This document shows, one piece after another, positions 1 to 8,706 of a DNA stretch of 10,000 nt (positions are counted from its first letter, which is position 1; the number at the start of each line of letters is the position of its first letter). The notes under the pieces are model-generated. The model ran no database searches, had not been told where the DNA came from, and saw only the letters and a program-made list of their open reading frames with translations. The stretch comes from Conus ventricosus (Eukaryota > Mollusca > Gastropoda > Neogastropoda > Conidae), in NCBI GenBank assembly GCA_018398815.1, contig JAFLJL010014169.1, positions 1-10,000 on the forward strand, read 5' to 3'. Position numbers and translations under genes: made by a program.

Positions 1-278
1 GCGTCGCTGTGTCAGGGAGCAGCGGGACGATTGGCACCAAAAAGCCCACCGGGCAGCATCGAAACGGGGATTAAGGCAGCCGGGGGACACCGCTAAGTCA
101 GGACAAGGGAATGCCGGCAGAAATGCCAGGCGGGATTCCGATGCCCAGAAACAGAGTAGATCCCAAATACCCCCTCCCTCCCCCCCCCGCCCCCCCCCCC
201 CCCGAAACACCCCGCTCCATCCCACCGCCAACTCGGATACAAGCGCCATGAGGGAAGACAGTGGGCCTGGTAGCTAGA
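1..278. other. Unique-sequence left flank with an open frame, identity unknown
   Basis: This is the only part of the window with balanced, complex base composition; it is GC-rich and contains all four bases on the + strand. A + strand frame is open from base 2 to a TAG at 275-277 (91 codons, no start inside the first part). Its translation would be hydrophilic and rich in Arg, Gln, Ser and Asp, with a Pro run from the poly-C tract. One minus-strand frame is also free of stops from about base 273 to base 1, so the openness is not strand-specific and is weak evidence for coding. The motif ATGCC recurs at 111, 123 and 141. I recognise no protein domain, tRNA-like box, LINE or SINE tail. It could be the end of an exon, the end of an old transposable element, or plain intergenic DNA. 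Confidence 0.6.
170..203 (+). repeat. Poly-C tract (C4-T-C3-T-C9-G-C14)
   Basis: The tract is nearly pure C on the + strand: C5 at 170-174, C3 at 176-178, C9 at 180-188, one G, then C14 at 190-203. Read on the minus strand it is a G-run series that meets the usual quadruplex pattern, and the C strand could form an i-motif. It lies about 75 bp before the GT-rich array and has the opposite strand bias. Long homopolymers like this are also where long-read consensus errs most, so the exact lengths are uncertain. Confidence 0.9.
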
Positions 279-1315
279 GGTGGTGGTGGTGGTGGTGGTG
301 GTGGTGTGTGTATTTATGTGTTGTGTGTGTGGTGGTGTGGTGTGGTGGTGGATGGTGGTAGTATGTGGTGTTTGTGGTGGTGGTGGTGGTGGTGGTGGTG
401 GTGGTATGTAGTGTGTTTGTGTGTGGTGGTGGTGGTGTGGTGGTGATGGTGTATGTATGTATGTTGAGGTGTGTGGTGGTGGTGTGTGGTGGTAAGTATG
501 TGTTGGGGGTGTGGTGGTGGTGGTGGAGGTATGTTTGAGTGTGTGGTGGTGGAGTGGTGGTATGTAATGTGTGTGTGGTGGGTGGTGGGTGGTATGTATG
601 TGTGTGGTGGTGGTGTGGTGGTGGTATGTAGTGTGTGTGGTGGTGGTGTGTGGTGGTGGTGGTAGTAATGTGGTGTGGTTGGGGGTGGTGGTGGTATGTA
701 TGTGTGTGTGGTGGTGGTAGGTGGTGGTATGTATGTGTGTGTGTGGTGGAGGTGGTATGTATTGTGTGTGGTGGTGGTGGTGGTGGTGGTGGTATGTATT
801 GTGTGTGGTGGTGGTGGAGGTTGGTGGTATGTATGTGGTGGTGGTGGTGGTGGTGGTGTGGTAATGTATGTGTGTTGGTGGTGGTGGTGAAGTGGTAATG
901 TCTGTGTGGTGGTGGTGGTGTGGTGGGTGGTGTGGTGGGTGGTGTTGGTGGTATGTAATGTGTGAGTGTGGTGGTGGTGTGGTGGTATGTTATGTGTGGG
1001 TGGGGGTGTGTGGTGGTGGTGGTATGTATGTTGTGTGGTGGTGGTGGTGGTTTATGTACGTGTGTTGTGGTGGTGGTGGTGGTGTATGTTTTGTGTGTGT
1101 GTTGGTGGGGGTGTTATGTATTGTGTGTGTTGTGGTGGGGTGGTAGGTATGTGTGTGTGGTGGTGGTGAGGGGTGGGGTATGTATGTGTGTGTGGAGTGG
1201 TGTGGTGTTGTAATGTGTTGTGTGGTGGTGGTGGTGGTATTAGTGTGTGTGGTGTGGTGGTGGTATGTATGGTGTGTGGTGGTGTGGTGTGTGGTGGTAT
1301 GTATGTGTGTGGTGT

Positions 1316-1499
1316 GGGGGGGGGGGGGGTGTATGATGGTGTTGGTAGGGTGGTGTTGGGAGTGTATTTGTGGTGTGGGGGTGTGGTGATGGGGGTTTGG
1401 CTGGGGGGGGTGGTGTGGTGGTGTGGTTGTGGTGGTGGTGGTTATGTATGGGTGTGGGGGTGGTTGGTGGTGTTGGTAGGGGGTGTGGTGGGGGGGGTG
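1316..1499 (+). repeat. G-run island within zone A
   Basis: Regular modules break down here. The stretch has G14 at 1316-1329, G5 at 1391-1395, G8 at 1403-1410, G5 at 1456-1460 and G8 at 1490-1497, with few A-containing anchors between them. The G runs are long enough for three- or four-layer quadruplexes on the + strand, unlike the GG steps of the surrounding GGT runs. Homopolymer lengths may be affected by sequencing error. Confidence 0.7.
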
Positions 1500-1568
1500 A
1501 GTGGTTTTAGGTGTGTGGTGTGGTGGTGGTGGTGGTGGTGTGGTGGTGGTGGTGGTATTATGTGTGTT

Positions 1569-2303
1569 CCGTGTGTGGTGGTGGGTGGTGTGGTGGTGGG
1601 TATGTATGTGTGTCTGTGTGGTGGTGGTGGTGGGGTGGTGGTGGTGGTGGTGGTGGTATGTATGTGTGTCTGTGTGTGGTGGGTGTGGTGGTGTGGTGGT
1701 ATGTATGTGTGGTGGTGGTGGTGTGGTGGGGTGGTGGTGAGGTGGTATGTCTGTGTGTGGTGTGGTGGTGTGTGTGTGTGGTAGTGGTGGTGGTGGTGAT
1801 TTTTTGTGTAATGTCCTGTGTGTTGGTGGTGGTGGTGGTGAGTGGTATGAATTTGTGTCTGTGAGTGGTGGTGGTGGTGATGGTGGTATGTCGTGTGTGG
1901 TGGTGGTGTGTGGTGTGGTATGTATGGTGTGTCTGTGTGTGTTGGGTTGGTTGGTGGGTGTGGTGGTTATGTAATAGTGTGTGTGTGGTGGTGGGTGGTG
2001 TGGTGGTGGTGATGGTGGTATGTCTGTTGGTGAGGTGGTGGTGGTGGTGGAGTGGGGTATGAATGTGTGTCTGTGTTTGGAGGTGGTGGTGGAGGTGTGT
2101 GGTGATGGTGTATGTCTGTGAGTGGTGGTGGTGGTGGTGGTGGTGGTGGTGAAGGTGGTATTCGTGTGTGGTGGTGGTGAGGTGTGGTGGTGTGATGGGT
2201 GTTATGTCTGTGTGTGTTTTGGTGGTGGTGGTGGTGGTAGTATGTTATGTCTGTGTGTGGTGGTGGTGGTGGTGGTGGTGGTGTGTAAGTGTGTGTGGTG
2301 TGC
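1569..2303 (+). repeat. C-marked block of zone A, with a regular 45-bp run at 2024-2251
   Basis: C appears about once per module here, in TATGTCTGTG or TGTCTGTG context. The marks at 2024, 2071, 2116, 2163, 2208 and 2251 are 47, 45, 47, 45 and 43 bases apart, the cleanest tandem periodicity in zone A. Earlier marks (1570, 1614, 1670, 1751, 1815, 1859, 1892, 1933) are less even. From 2304 to 3346 only one C is seen (2914), so the mark is confined to a block, as expected if C-bearing modules spread locally by unequal exchange or slippage. Confidence 0.7.
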
Positions 2304-2763
2304 TGGTGGTGGTGTGGTGTGTATGGTGTTGTGGTGGTGTGTGGTGGTGGTGGTGTGTATTGTGTGTGGTGGTGGTGGTGGAGGTGGTGGTGTGTAGGTG
2401 TGTGTGGTGGTGGTGGTGGTGGTGGTGGTATGTATGTGTGTGTGTGGTGGTGGGTGGTGGTGGTGGAGGTGGTATGTATGTGTGTGTGGTGGTGGTGGGT
2501 GGTGTGGTGGTGGTGGTGGTATGTATGGAGTGTGGTGTGGGGGGGGGTGGTGTGGTGGTGGTGGTATGTATGTGTGTGTGGTGGTGTGGTGGTGGTGGTG
2601 TGGAGGTGGTGGTGGTAGGATGTGTGTGTGGTGGTGGTGGTGTGTGGTTGGTGGTGGTGGTGTGGTGGTAATTAGTGTGTGTGTGGTGGTGTGTGGTGGT
2701 GGTATTATGTGTGTGTTGGTGGTGGTGGTGGTGGTATGTATTTGTTGTGTGTGGTGGTGTGGT

Positions 2764-2789
2764 GGTGGTGGTGGTTGTGGTGGTGGTGG
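2764..2789 (+). other. Exact match to G-quadruplex oligonucleotide AS1411
   Basis: The 26 bases read (GGT)4-TGT-(GGT)3-GG. As I recall the published sequence, this is identical to AS1411, a synthetic G-rich oligonucleotide that folds into quadruplexes and binds nucleolin. The match sits inside a slightly longer (GGT)5-TGT-(GGT)4 run. In an array of GGT triplets with occasional TGT it can arise by chance, so it shows folding potential rather than a conserved site. Confidence 0.6.
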
Positions 2790-3024
2790 TGTGGTGTGTA
2801 TGGGTGTGTGTGGTGGTGGTGGGTGGTGGTGGTGGTGGTGGTATGTTATGTGTATGTGTGTGTGGTGTGGGTTGTGGTATGTATTTGTGTGTGGTGGTGG
2901 TGGTGGTGGTATGCTATGTGTGTGTTGGTGGTGTGTGGTGGTGATGGATGTATTGTGTGTGTGGTGTGGTGGTGGTGGTGGTATGTATGTGTGTGTGAGG
3001 GGTTTGTGGGGTGGTGGTATGTAG

Positions 3025-3487
3025 TGTGTTGTGGTGGTGGTGGTGTGGTGGTAGTGGTGGTGGTTGGGTGGTGTGTGATGTGGTGTGTGGTGGGGGGGGT
3101 GTGGTGGTGGGGGTGGTGTGTATGTGTTGTGTGTGGGGGTGGGGGGAGGTGTGGTAGGTGTGTGTGTGTGGTGGTGGTGGTGGTGGTGGGGGGATGGTGG
3201 TGGTGTGGGTGTGTGTGTGGGGAATGGTGGTGGTGTTATGTGGTGTTGTGGTTGGGTGGGGTTGGTGGGGGGTTGGTGTGGGAATTGGTGGGTGTGTGGT
3301 GGTGTGTGTTTGTGTGTGGTGGTGTGTGGTGTGTGTATGTGTGTGTCTGTGTGTGTGGTGGGGTGTGGTGGTGTGTATGTGTGTGTTGTGTCCCGGTGTG
3401 TGGGGGGTGAGGTGGTGGGGTGTATGTGTGTGGTGGGTGGTTGTGGTGGAGGTTGGATGGTGATGGTGTGTATGTGTGTGTGTGTGT
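3025..3487 (+). repeat. Transition zone between the two module families, G-run rich
   Basis: Between the last GGTATGTA anchors (about 2983 and 3019) and the first well-phased C-marked modules the sequence is irregular. G runs include G8 at 3092-3099, G5 at 3109-3113, G5 at 3135-3139, G6 at 3141-3146 and G6 at 3188-3193. The anchor changes to GTGTATG (near 3121, 3336, 3376, 3422, 3471) and C marks reappear at 3347 and 3392-3394. No gene is seen. Confidence 0.6.
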
Positions 3488-6225
3488 CTGTGTGTGGTGG
3501 TGTGGTGGTTGTGTGTGGTGTGTGTGTGTGTGTGTGTGAAATGTGTGTGGTGGGTGTGGTTGTGCTGGAGTGTATTGGTGTGTGTGTGTGTGTGTGTGTC
3601 TGTGTGTGGTGTGGAGGTGGTGTGTGTATGTGTGTGTTTGTGTGTGTGTGTCTGTGTGTGGTGGTGGTGGTGGTGGTGGTGAGGTGGTGGTGTTTGGTTG
3701 TGTGTGTGTGTGTGTGTGTGTGTCAGTGTGTGGTGGTGGTGGTGGTGGTGTGGGTGGAGGTGTGTATGTGTGAGTGTGTGGTTGTGTTGGTGGTTGTGAT
3801 GGTGATGGTGTGTATGTGTGTGTGTGGTGTGCGGGGGGTTGGTGGTGGTGGTGTGGTGGTGTGTGTGTGTGTGTGTTTGTTGTGTGTGTGTCTCGTGTGG
3901 TGTGGTGTGGTGGTGGGTGGTGTGTGTGTGTGTGTGTGTGTGTCTGTGTGTGGTGGTGGTGGTGGTGGTGGTGTGGTGTGTGTGTGTGTGTCCTGAGTGT
4001 GGTGGTGGGGTGGTGGTGGTGGTGTGTGGTGTGTGTGTGTGTGTGTCTGTGTGTGGTGTGTGGTGGTGGTGGTTGGGTGGTGTGTGTGGTGTGTGTGGTG
4101 TGTCCTGTGTGTGTGGTGGTGGTGGAGGTGGTGGTTGGTTTGGTGTTGGTGAGTGTGTGTTGTGTGTGTGCTGTGTGTTGTGGTGGTGGTGGTGGTGTGG
4201 TGGTGTGTGGTGTGTGTGTTGTCTGTGTGTGGTGTGGTGGTGGTGTGGTGGTGGTGTGTATGTGTGTGTGTGTGTCTGTGTGTGTGGTGGTGGTGGTGGT
4301 GAGGTGTGTGTATGTGTGGTGTTGTTCTGTGTTGTGGTGGTGGTGGTGGTGGTGGTGGTGTGGTATGTTGGTGGTTGGTGTGTGTCTGTTGTGTGGTGGT
4401 GGTGGTGTGGTGGTGGGTGTGTATGTGTGGTGTGAGTGTCAGTGTGTGGTTGTGGTGGTGTGGTGGTGGTGTGTAGTGTGTTTGTGTGTCTGTGTGTGTG
4501 GTGGTGGGTGTGGTGGTGGTGGTGTGGTGGTGGTGTGTATGTGTGTGTGTGTGTGTCCTGTGTGTGGTGTGGTGGTGGTGGTGTGGTGTTATGTGGTGTG
4601 TGTGTCTGTGTGGGTGATGTGGTGGTTGGGTGATGTGGGTGGTGGTGGTGGTGGTGGTGGGGTGGAGGTGTGTGTGTGTGTGTGTGTGTGTGTGGTGATG
4701 GTGGTGGTGTGGTGATGGTGGTGGTTGTGGTGGTGTGGTGGTGGTGTGGTGGGGTTGGTGGTGGTGGTGTGTATGTGTGTGTGTGTGGTGGTGGTTGTGG
4801 TTGAGGTGGTGGTGGTGGTGGTGGTGTTGTGGTGTTGTGTGTGTTGATGGTGGTGGATGTGGTGGTGGTGGTGGTGGTGGTGGTGTGGTGGTGTGTGCAT
4901 GTGTGTGTGTTTGTGTGGATTGTGGTTGTGTGGTGGTGGTGATGGTGGTGTGTGTGTGTGTGTGTGTGGTGATGTGGTGGTTGTGGTGGTGGTGGTGGTG
5001 GTGGTGGTGAGTGTATGTGTGGTGTGTGTGTGTGGTGTGTGTTTTGTGGTGGTGGTGGTGGTGGGGGTGGTGGTGTGTATTGTGTTGTGTGTGTGTGTTG
5101 TGTGGTGTGGTGGTGGTATGTTAGTGTTGTGTGTGGGTGTGTGTGTGTTGGTGGTGGTGGTAGTGTTGTGTGGTGTGTGTGGGTGGGTGGGTGTGGTGGT
5201 GTGTGTATGTGTGTGTTGTGGTGTAGGTGTGGTGGTGGTGGTGGTGTGTATGTGTGTGTGTGTTTGTGTGTGTGTGTGGGGTGGTGGTGGTGTGGGATGT
5301 GTGTGGTGTGTGTGTGTGTGTGGTGTGTGTGGTGTGTGTGTGTGGTGGTGGTGGTGGTAGTGTGTTGTGTGTGGTGTGGTGGTGTGGTGTGTATTGTGTG
5401 GGTGTGGGTGTGGTTGTGGTGTGGGGTGGGGTGGTGGTGGTGGGGGTGGGTGTAGGTGTGTGTGTGTGGGTGTGGTTGTGGTGGTGGGGGTGGTGGTGGT
5501 GGTGTGGATGTGTGTGTCTGTGTGGCTGTGTGTGGTTGTGGTGTGGTGTGATGGGGTGGTGTGTGGTGTTATTGGTGGTGGTGGTGGTGTGTGTATGTGT
5601 TGTGTGTGGTTGGGTCGTGGTGGGGTGATGGTGGTGGTGGTGGTGGTGTAGTGGAGGTGGTGGTGGTGTGTATGTTTGTGTGGGTGTGTGTGTGTGTGTT
5701 GTGTGGGTGGTGGTGGTGTGTATGTGTGTGTCTGTGTGTGTGTGTGCGGTTGTGGTGGTGGTGGTGGTGTATGGGTGAGTCTGTTTGTGGTTGTGGTGGT
5801 GGTGGGTGATGTGGTGTGTGTTTGTGTTATTGTGGTTGTGGTGGTGTGTGTATGTTGTGTGTGGTGGTGTGTGGTGGTGGTGGTGGTATGTATGTGTGTG
5901 TGTGGTGGTGGTGGTGGTGGTGGTGGTGATGGTGGTGGTGTGTGTGTGTGTGTGTGTGGTGTGGTGGGGGTGTGTAAATGTGTGTGTGTGTTGTGGTGGT
6001 GGTTGTGTGGTGATGGTGTGCAGGTGGTGTGTTGGTGGTGTGTGTGTGTGTGTGTGTGTGGGGTGTGGTGGTGGTGTTATGTGTGTGTCTGTGTGTGGTG
6101 GTGGTGGTGGGGGTGGTGTGTAGTGTGTGGTGGTTTGTGTGTGGTGGTGGTGGTGGTGGTGTGTATTGTGTGTTGTGGTTTGTGTGGTGGTTGGGATGGT
6201 ATGGTGTAAATGTGTGTGTGTGTGT
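3488..6225 (+). repeat. Higher-order repeat copy 1, about 2.74 kb
   Basis: This is the first of two head-to-tail long units. It contains, in order, a C-marked run of 50-70 bp modules (3488-4606), a GATGGT-rich stretch (about 4692-4735), a unique GCATG (C at 4899), GGTAGTG and GGGTGGGTGGG motifs (about 5155-5195), a G-rich patch (about 5430-5450), TCTG and GGCTG (C at 5519 and 5526), GTCG (C at 5616), further TCTG (5732, 5781) and TTATTG (5827). The same series recurs in the following unit. The left end is placed where the paired C marks begin and may be off by some tens of bases. The unit does not resemble zone A beyond the shared GGT/GT base. Confidence 0.7.
3892..4606 (+). repeat. C-phased tandem run, mean period about 55 bp (copy 1)
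   Basis: Fourteen successive C marks lie at 3892, 3944, 3992, 4047, 4104, 4171, 4223, 4276, 4327, 4386, 4440, 4490, 4557 and 4606. The intervals range from 48 to 67 bases with a mean of about 55. Each mark sits near the end of a GT run, just before GTGTGTGG and a GGT run (TGTCTG, TGTCCTG, TGTCAG, GCTG variants). Interval variation comes from differing numbers of GT and GGT steps. After 4606 C almost vanishes until 5519. Confidence 0.85.
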
Positions 6226-6745
6226 CCCTGTGTGTGGTGGTGGTGGTGGTGGTGTGTGTGTGTTTGTGTGTGTGGTGGTTGTGTGACTTTGTGTGGTGTG
6301 TGGTGGTGGTGCTGGTGGTGGTGTGTGTGTGTGGTGTGTGTGTGTGTCCTTGGTTGGTGGTGGAGGTGGTGGTGTGTATGTGTGTGTTTGTGTGTGTGGT
6401 GTCTTGTGTGTGTGGTGGAGGTGGTGTGTGGTGGTGGTGGTGTGTGTGTGTGTGTGTGTGGTGGTGTGTCTGATGGTGTGGTGGTGGTGGTGGTGGTGGT
6501 GGTGGGGTGGTGGTGTGTATGTGTGTGTGTTGTGTGTGTGGTGGTTGTGAGGGTGATGGTGTGTATGTTGGTGTGTGTGTGTCTGTTGTGTGGGGGGTGG
6601 TGGTGGTGTTGTGAGTGTGTGAGTGTGTGTGGTGTGTGTGTCTGTGTGTGGGTGGTGGTGGTGGTGGTTGGGTGTGGTTGTGTGTGTGGGGGTGTTGTGG
6701 TGTGTGGATGGTGGTGTGGTGGTGGTGGTGGTGTGGTGTGTTTGT

Positions 6746-7362
6746 CTGTGTGTGTGGTGGTGGTGGTGGTGGTGGTGTGTGTGTGTGTGGGGTGTTGTGT
6801 GTGTCCGTGTGTGGTGGTGGTGGTGGTGGTGGTGTGTGTGTGTTGGGTGTGTGTGTCTGTGTGTGGTGGTGGTGGTGGTGGTGGTGGTGGTGTTGGTGTG
6901 TGGTGTGTTGTGTGTGTGTGTGTCTGTGGTGTGTGGTGGTGGTGGTGTAGGTGTGGTGGTGTGTGTGTGTGTGTTGTTGTCTGTGTGTGGGTGGTGGTGG
7001 TGGGTTGGTGGTGGTGTGTATGTGTGTGTGTGTGTGTCTGTGTGGTGGGGTGGTGTGGTGGTGGTGGTGGTGTGTATGTTTGGTGTGTGTGCTGTGTGTG
7101 GTTGGGTGGTGGGGTGGGTGGTGGGTGGTGGTGGATGTGTTGTGTGTGTCTGTGTGTGTGTTGGTGGTGTGGTGGGTGTTGTGTATGTGTGTGTGTGTGT
7201 CTGTGTGTGGTGTGTGGTGGGGGTGGTGGGTGTATGTGTGTGTGTTGTGTCTGTGTGTGTGGTGGTGGTGGTGGTGGGGTGGGTGGTGGTGTTAAGTGTG
7301 TGTGTGTGTGTCTGTGTGTGGGGTGGTGGTGGTGGTGGTGGTGTTGATTGTGTGTGTGGTCC
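6746..7362 (+). repeat. C-phased tandem run, mean period about 56 bp (copy 2)
   Basis: Twelve C marks in a row lie at 6746, 6805, 6857, 6924, 6981, 7038, 7092, 7150, 7201, 7251, 7312 and 7361, at intervals of 49-67 bases. The context is the same as in the copy 1 run: end of a GT run, then GTGTGTGG and GGT triplets. Nearly every module also has a GTGTATG-like or pure GT segment ahead of the C. C becomes very rare right after 7362. Confidence 0.85.
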
Positions 7363-7523
7363 TGTGTGGGATGGTGGGTGGTTGTGGTGATGGTGGTGGT
7401 GGTGGTGTGGTGGTGGTGTGGTGGTGTTGTGTGTGTGTGGTGTGTGTGTGTGGTGATGGTGTGGTTGTGGTGATGGTGGTGGTTGTGGTGTTGGTGGGAG
7501 AGTTTGATGGTGTGTGGGAGTGT

Positions 7524-7557
7524 GGGGAGGGGGTGGGGGGGGGGGTGGGTTAGGGGG
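7524..7557 (+). repeat. G-run island, canonical quadruplex motif
   Basis: The runs are G4, A, G5, T, G11, T, G3, TTA, G5, with loops of one to three bases. This meets the standard quadruplex pattern with at least three layers. The flanks (7494-7700) are also unusually G-rich and lack module anchors, and copy 1 has no equivalent at the matching place (about 4750-4800). The single GGGTTAGGG inside is the human-type telomere step once only and is not a telomere array. Confidence 0.75.
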
Positions 7558-7840
7558 TGGTGTGTGGGTGGGGTTGTGGTGTGTGTGTGGTGGGGGTGGT
7601 GGTTGTGTGGTGTTGGGTGGGTGTTGGGGGTGGTTGGTGGTGGGGTGGGGTGGTGGTGGTGTGGTTGGGGTGCATGTGTGTGTGTTTTTGTGTGTGGGTT
7701 GTGGTGGGGGTGGTGATGTGGTGGTGGTGTGTGTGTGTGGTGGGGTGATGGTGGTGGGGTGGTGTGGGGTGGTTGTGGGGGTGTGTAGGTGTGTTTGTGT
7801 GTGGGTGTGGTTGTGGTGTGTGGTGGTGTGGGTGGTGTTA

Positions 7841-7864
7841 TGTGTGTGTGTGTGTGTGTGTGTG
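7841..7864 (+). repeat. Pure (TG)12 tract
   Basis: Uninterrupted TG dinucleotides follow GTTA. Tracts of this length can adopt Z-DNA under negative supercoiling. Confidence 0.9.
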
Positions 7865-8012
7865 TTGTGGGTGGTGGTGGTAGTGTGGGTGTGGTTTTGT
7901 GTGTGTGGTTGGTGTGGTGGTAGTGGTGTGGGTGGGTGTGTTGTGTGGGTGTGTTGGGTGGGTGGGGGGTATGGAGTGTGTGTGTGTGGTGGGTGGGTGG
8001 TGGTGTTGGAGT

Positions 8013-8014
<2 letters not shown>

Positions 8015-8048
<34 letters not shown>
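8015..8048 (+). repeat. Pure (TG)17 tract
   Basis: One of the longest uninterrupted TG runs noted in the window, preceded by GTTA and followed by GGGTGTATG. With the neighbouring (TG)14 it forms a TG-rich patch in the middle of copy 2 where GGT triplets are scarce. Confidence 0.9.
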
Positions 8049-8050
<2 letters not shown>

Positions 8051-8061
8051 GTGTATGTGTG

Positions 8062-8062
<1 letters not shown>

Positions 8063-8090
<28 letters not shown>
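8063..8090 (+). repeat. Pure (TG)14 tract
   Basis: Fourteen TG steps, separated from the (TG)17 tract by 14 bases containing GTGTATG. Confidence 0.9.
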
Positions 8091-8092
<2 letters not shown>

Positions 8093-8666
8093 GTGTGGTG
8101 GTGGTTGGTAGTGTGTGTGTGGGTGTGTGTGGTGGTGGGGTGGTTTGTATGTGTGTGTGGTGGGTGTGGTTGGTTTGTGGTGGTGGGGGGTGGTGGGTGG
8201 TGTGGTGGGGTTATGTGGGTGTGTGGTGTTGTGGTTGTGGTGTGGTGTGGTGTGGTGTGGTTATGTGTGTGGTCTGTGTCGTGTGTGGTTGTGGGTGGTG
8301 GTATGGTGTGGTGTTATGTGTGTATTGTGTGGTGTGGTGGTGTGTGTATTTGGTGTGTGTGGTTGTGTCGTGTTGGGGTGATGGGTGGTTGTGTGTGGTG
8401 GTGGTGTGTATGTGTGTTGTGTGTGTGTGTGTTTTGTGTGGTGGTGGTGGTGGTGTGTATGTGTGGGTCTGGTGTGTGTGTGTGGTTTTGTGGTGGGGGT
8501 GTTGTGTATGTTGTGTGTCTTTGTGTGGTTGTGGTGTTGGTGGATGGTGGTGGTGTGTGTGTGTTATTGTGTGGTGGTGGTGTGGTTGTATGTGGTGTGT
8601 GTGTGGTTGGGTGTGGGGTGGTGATGGAGTGTGGTGGTGGTGGTTGTGGTGGTGTGGTGGTGTGTA

Positions 8667-8668
<2 letters not shown>

Positions 8669-8698
<30 letters not shown>
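8669..8698 (+). repeat. Pure (GT)15 tract
   Basis: Fifteen GT steps directly follow GTGTAAG. The matching place in copy 1 (after GTGTAAATG near 5976) has a much shorter GT run, so tract length is changing between the copies. Confidence 0.9.

Positions 8699-8706
<8 letters not shown>

Larger units (their letters stand above)
279..3024 (+). repeat. Zone A: modules of about 45 bp with TATGTATG anchor
   Basis: In this zone the anchor is usually GGTATGTATG, GGTATGTAATG or GGTATGTCTG, followed by a short GT run and a GGT run. Successive anchors at 2430, 2474, 2521 and 2566 (first A) are 44, 47 and 45 bases apart, which sets the module length; elsewhere spacing is looser because modules have gained or lost triplets. 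A pair of matching TATGTATGTGTGTCTG segments lies at 1601 and 1658. The anchor form GGTATGTATG becomes rare after about 3024 (one clear later case near 5886), so this zone differs in family from what follows. Confidence 0.75.

Noticed and set aside
1..169. LINE, SINE or tRNA-derived end as identity of the left flank
   Set aside because: No A/B box, poly-A, target-site duplication or recognisable reverse-transcriptase tail could be seen in the short segment.
1443..1455. Matches to the yeast Rap1 site consensus (GTATGGGTGT core) here and at 2795-2807
   Set aside because: TATG anchors beside GGGTG are easily produced in G/T-rich repeat, only two full matches were noticed, and nothing suggests a budding yeast.
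4589..4900. Minus-strand frame giving a His/Thr/Pro-rich peptide
   Set aside because: It is the CCA/CA strand of the repeat; His runs come from CAC and CAT codons. There is no domain and no conserved start context.
7546..7557. GGGTTAGGG telomere step
   Set aside because: It occurs once, inside a G-run island, with no tandem repetition.
5453..7803. Local match at offset about 2334 (GTAGGTGTG followed by GGGTGTGGTTGTGG at 5451 and 7784)
   Set aside because: It conflicts with the well-supported 2.75-kb offset on both sides and is short, so it is more likely internal similarity between modules.
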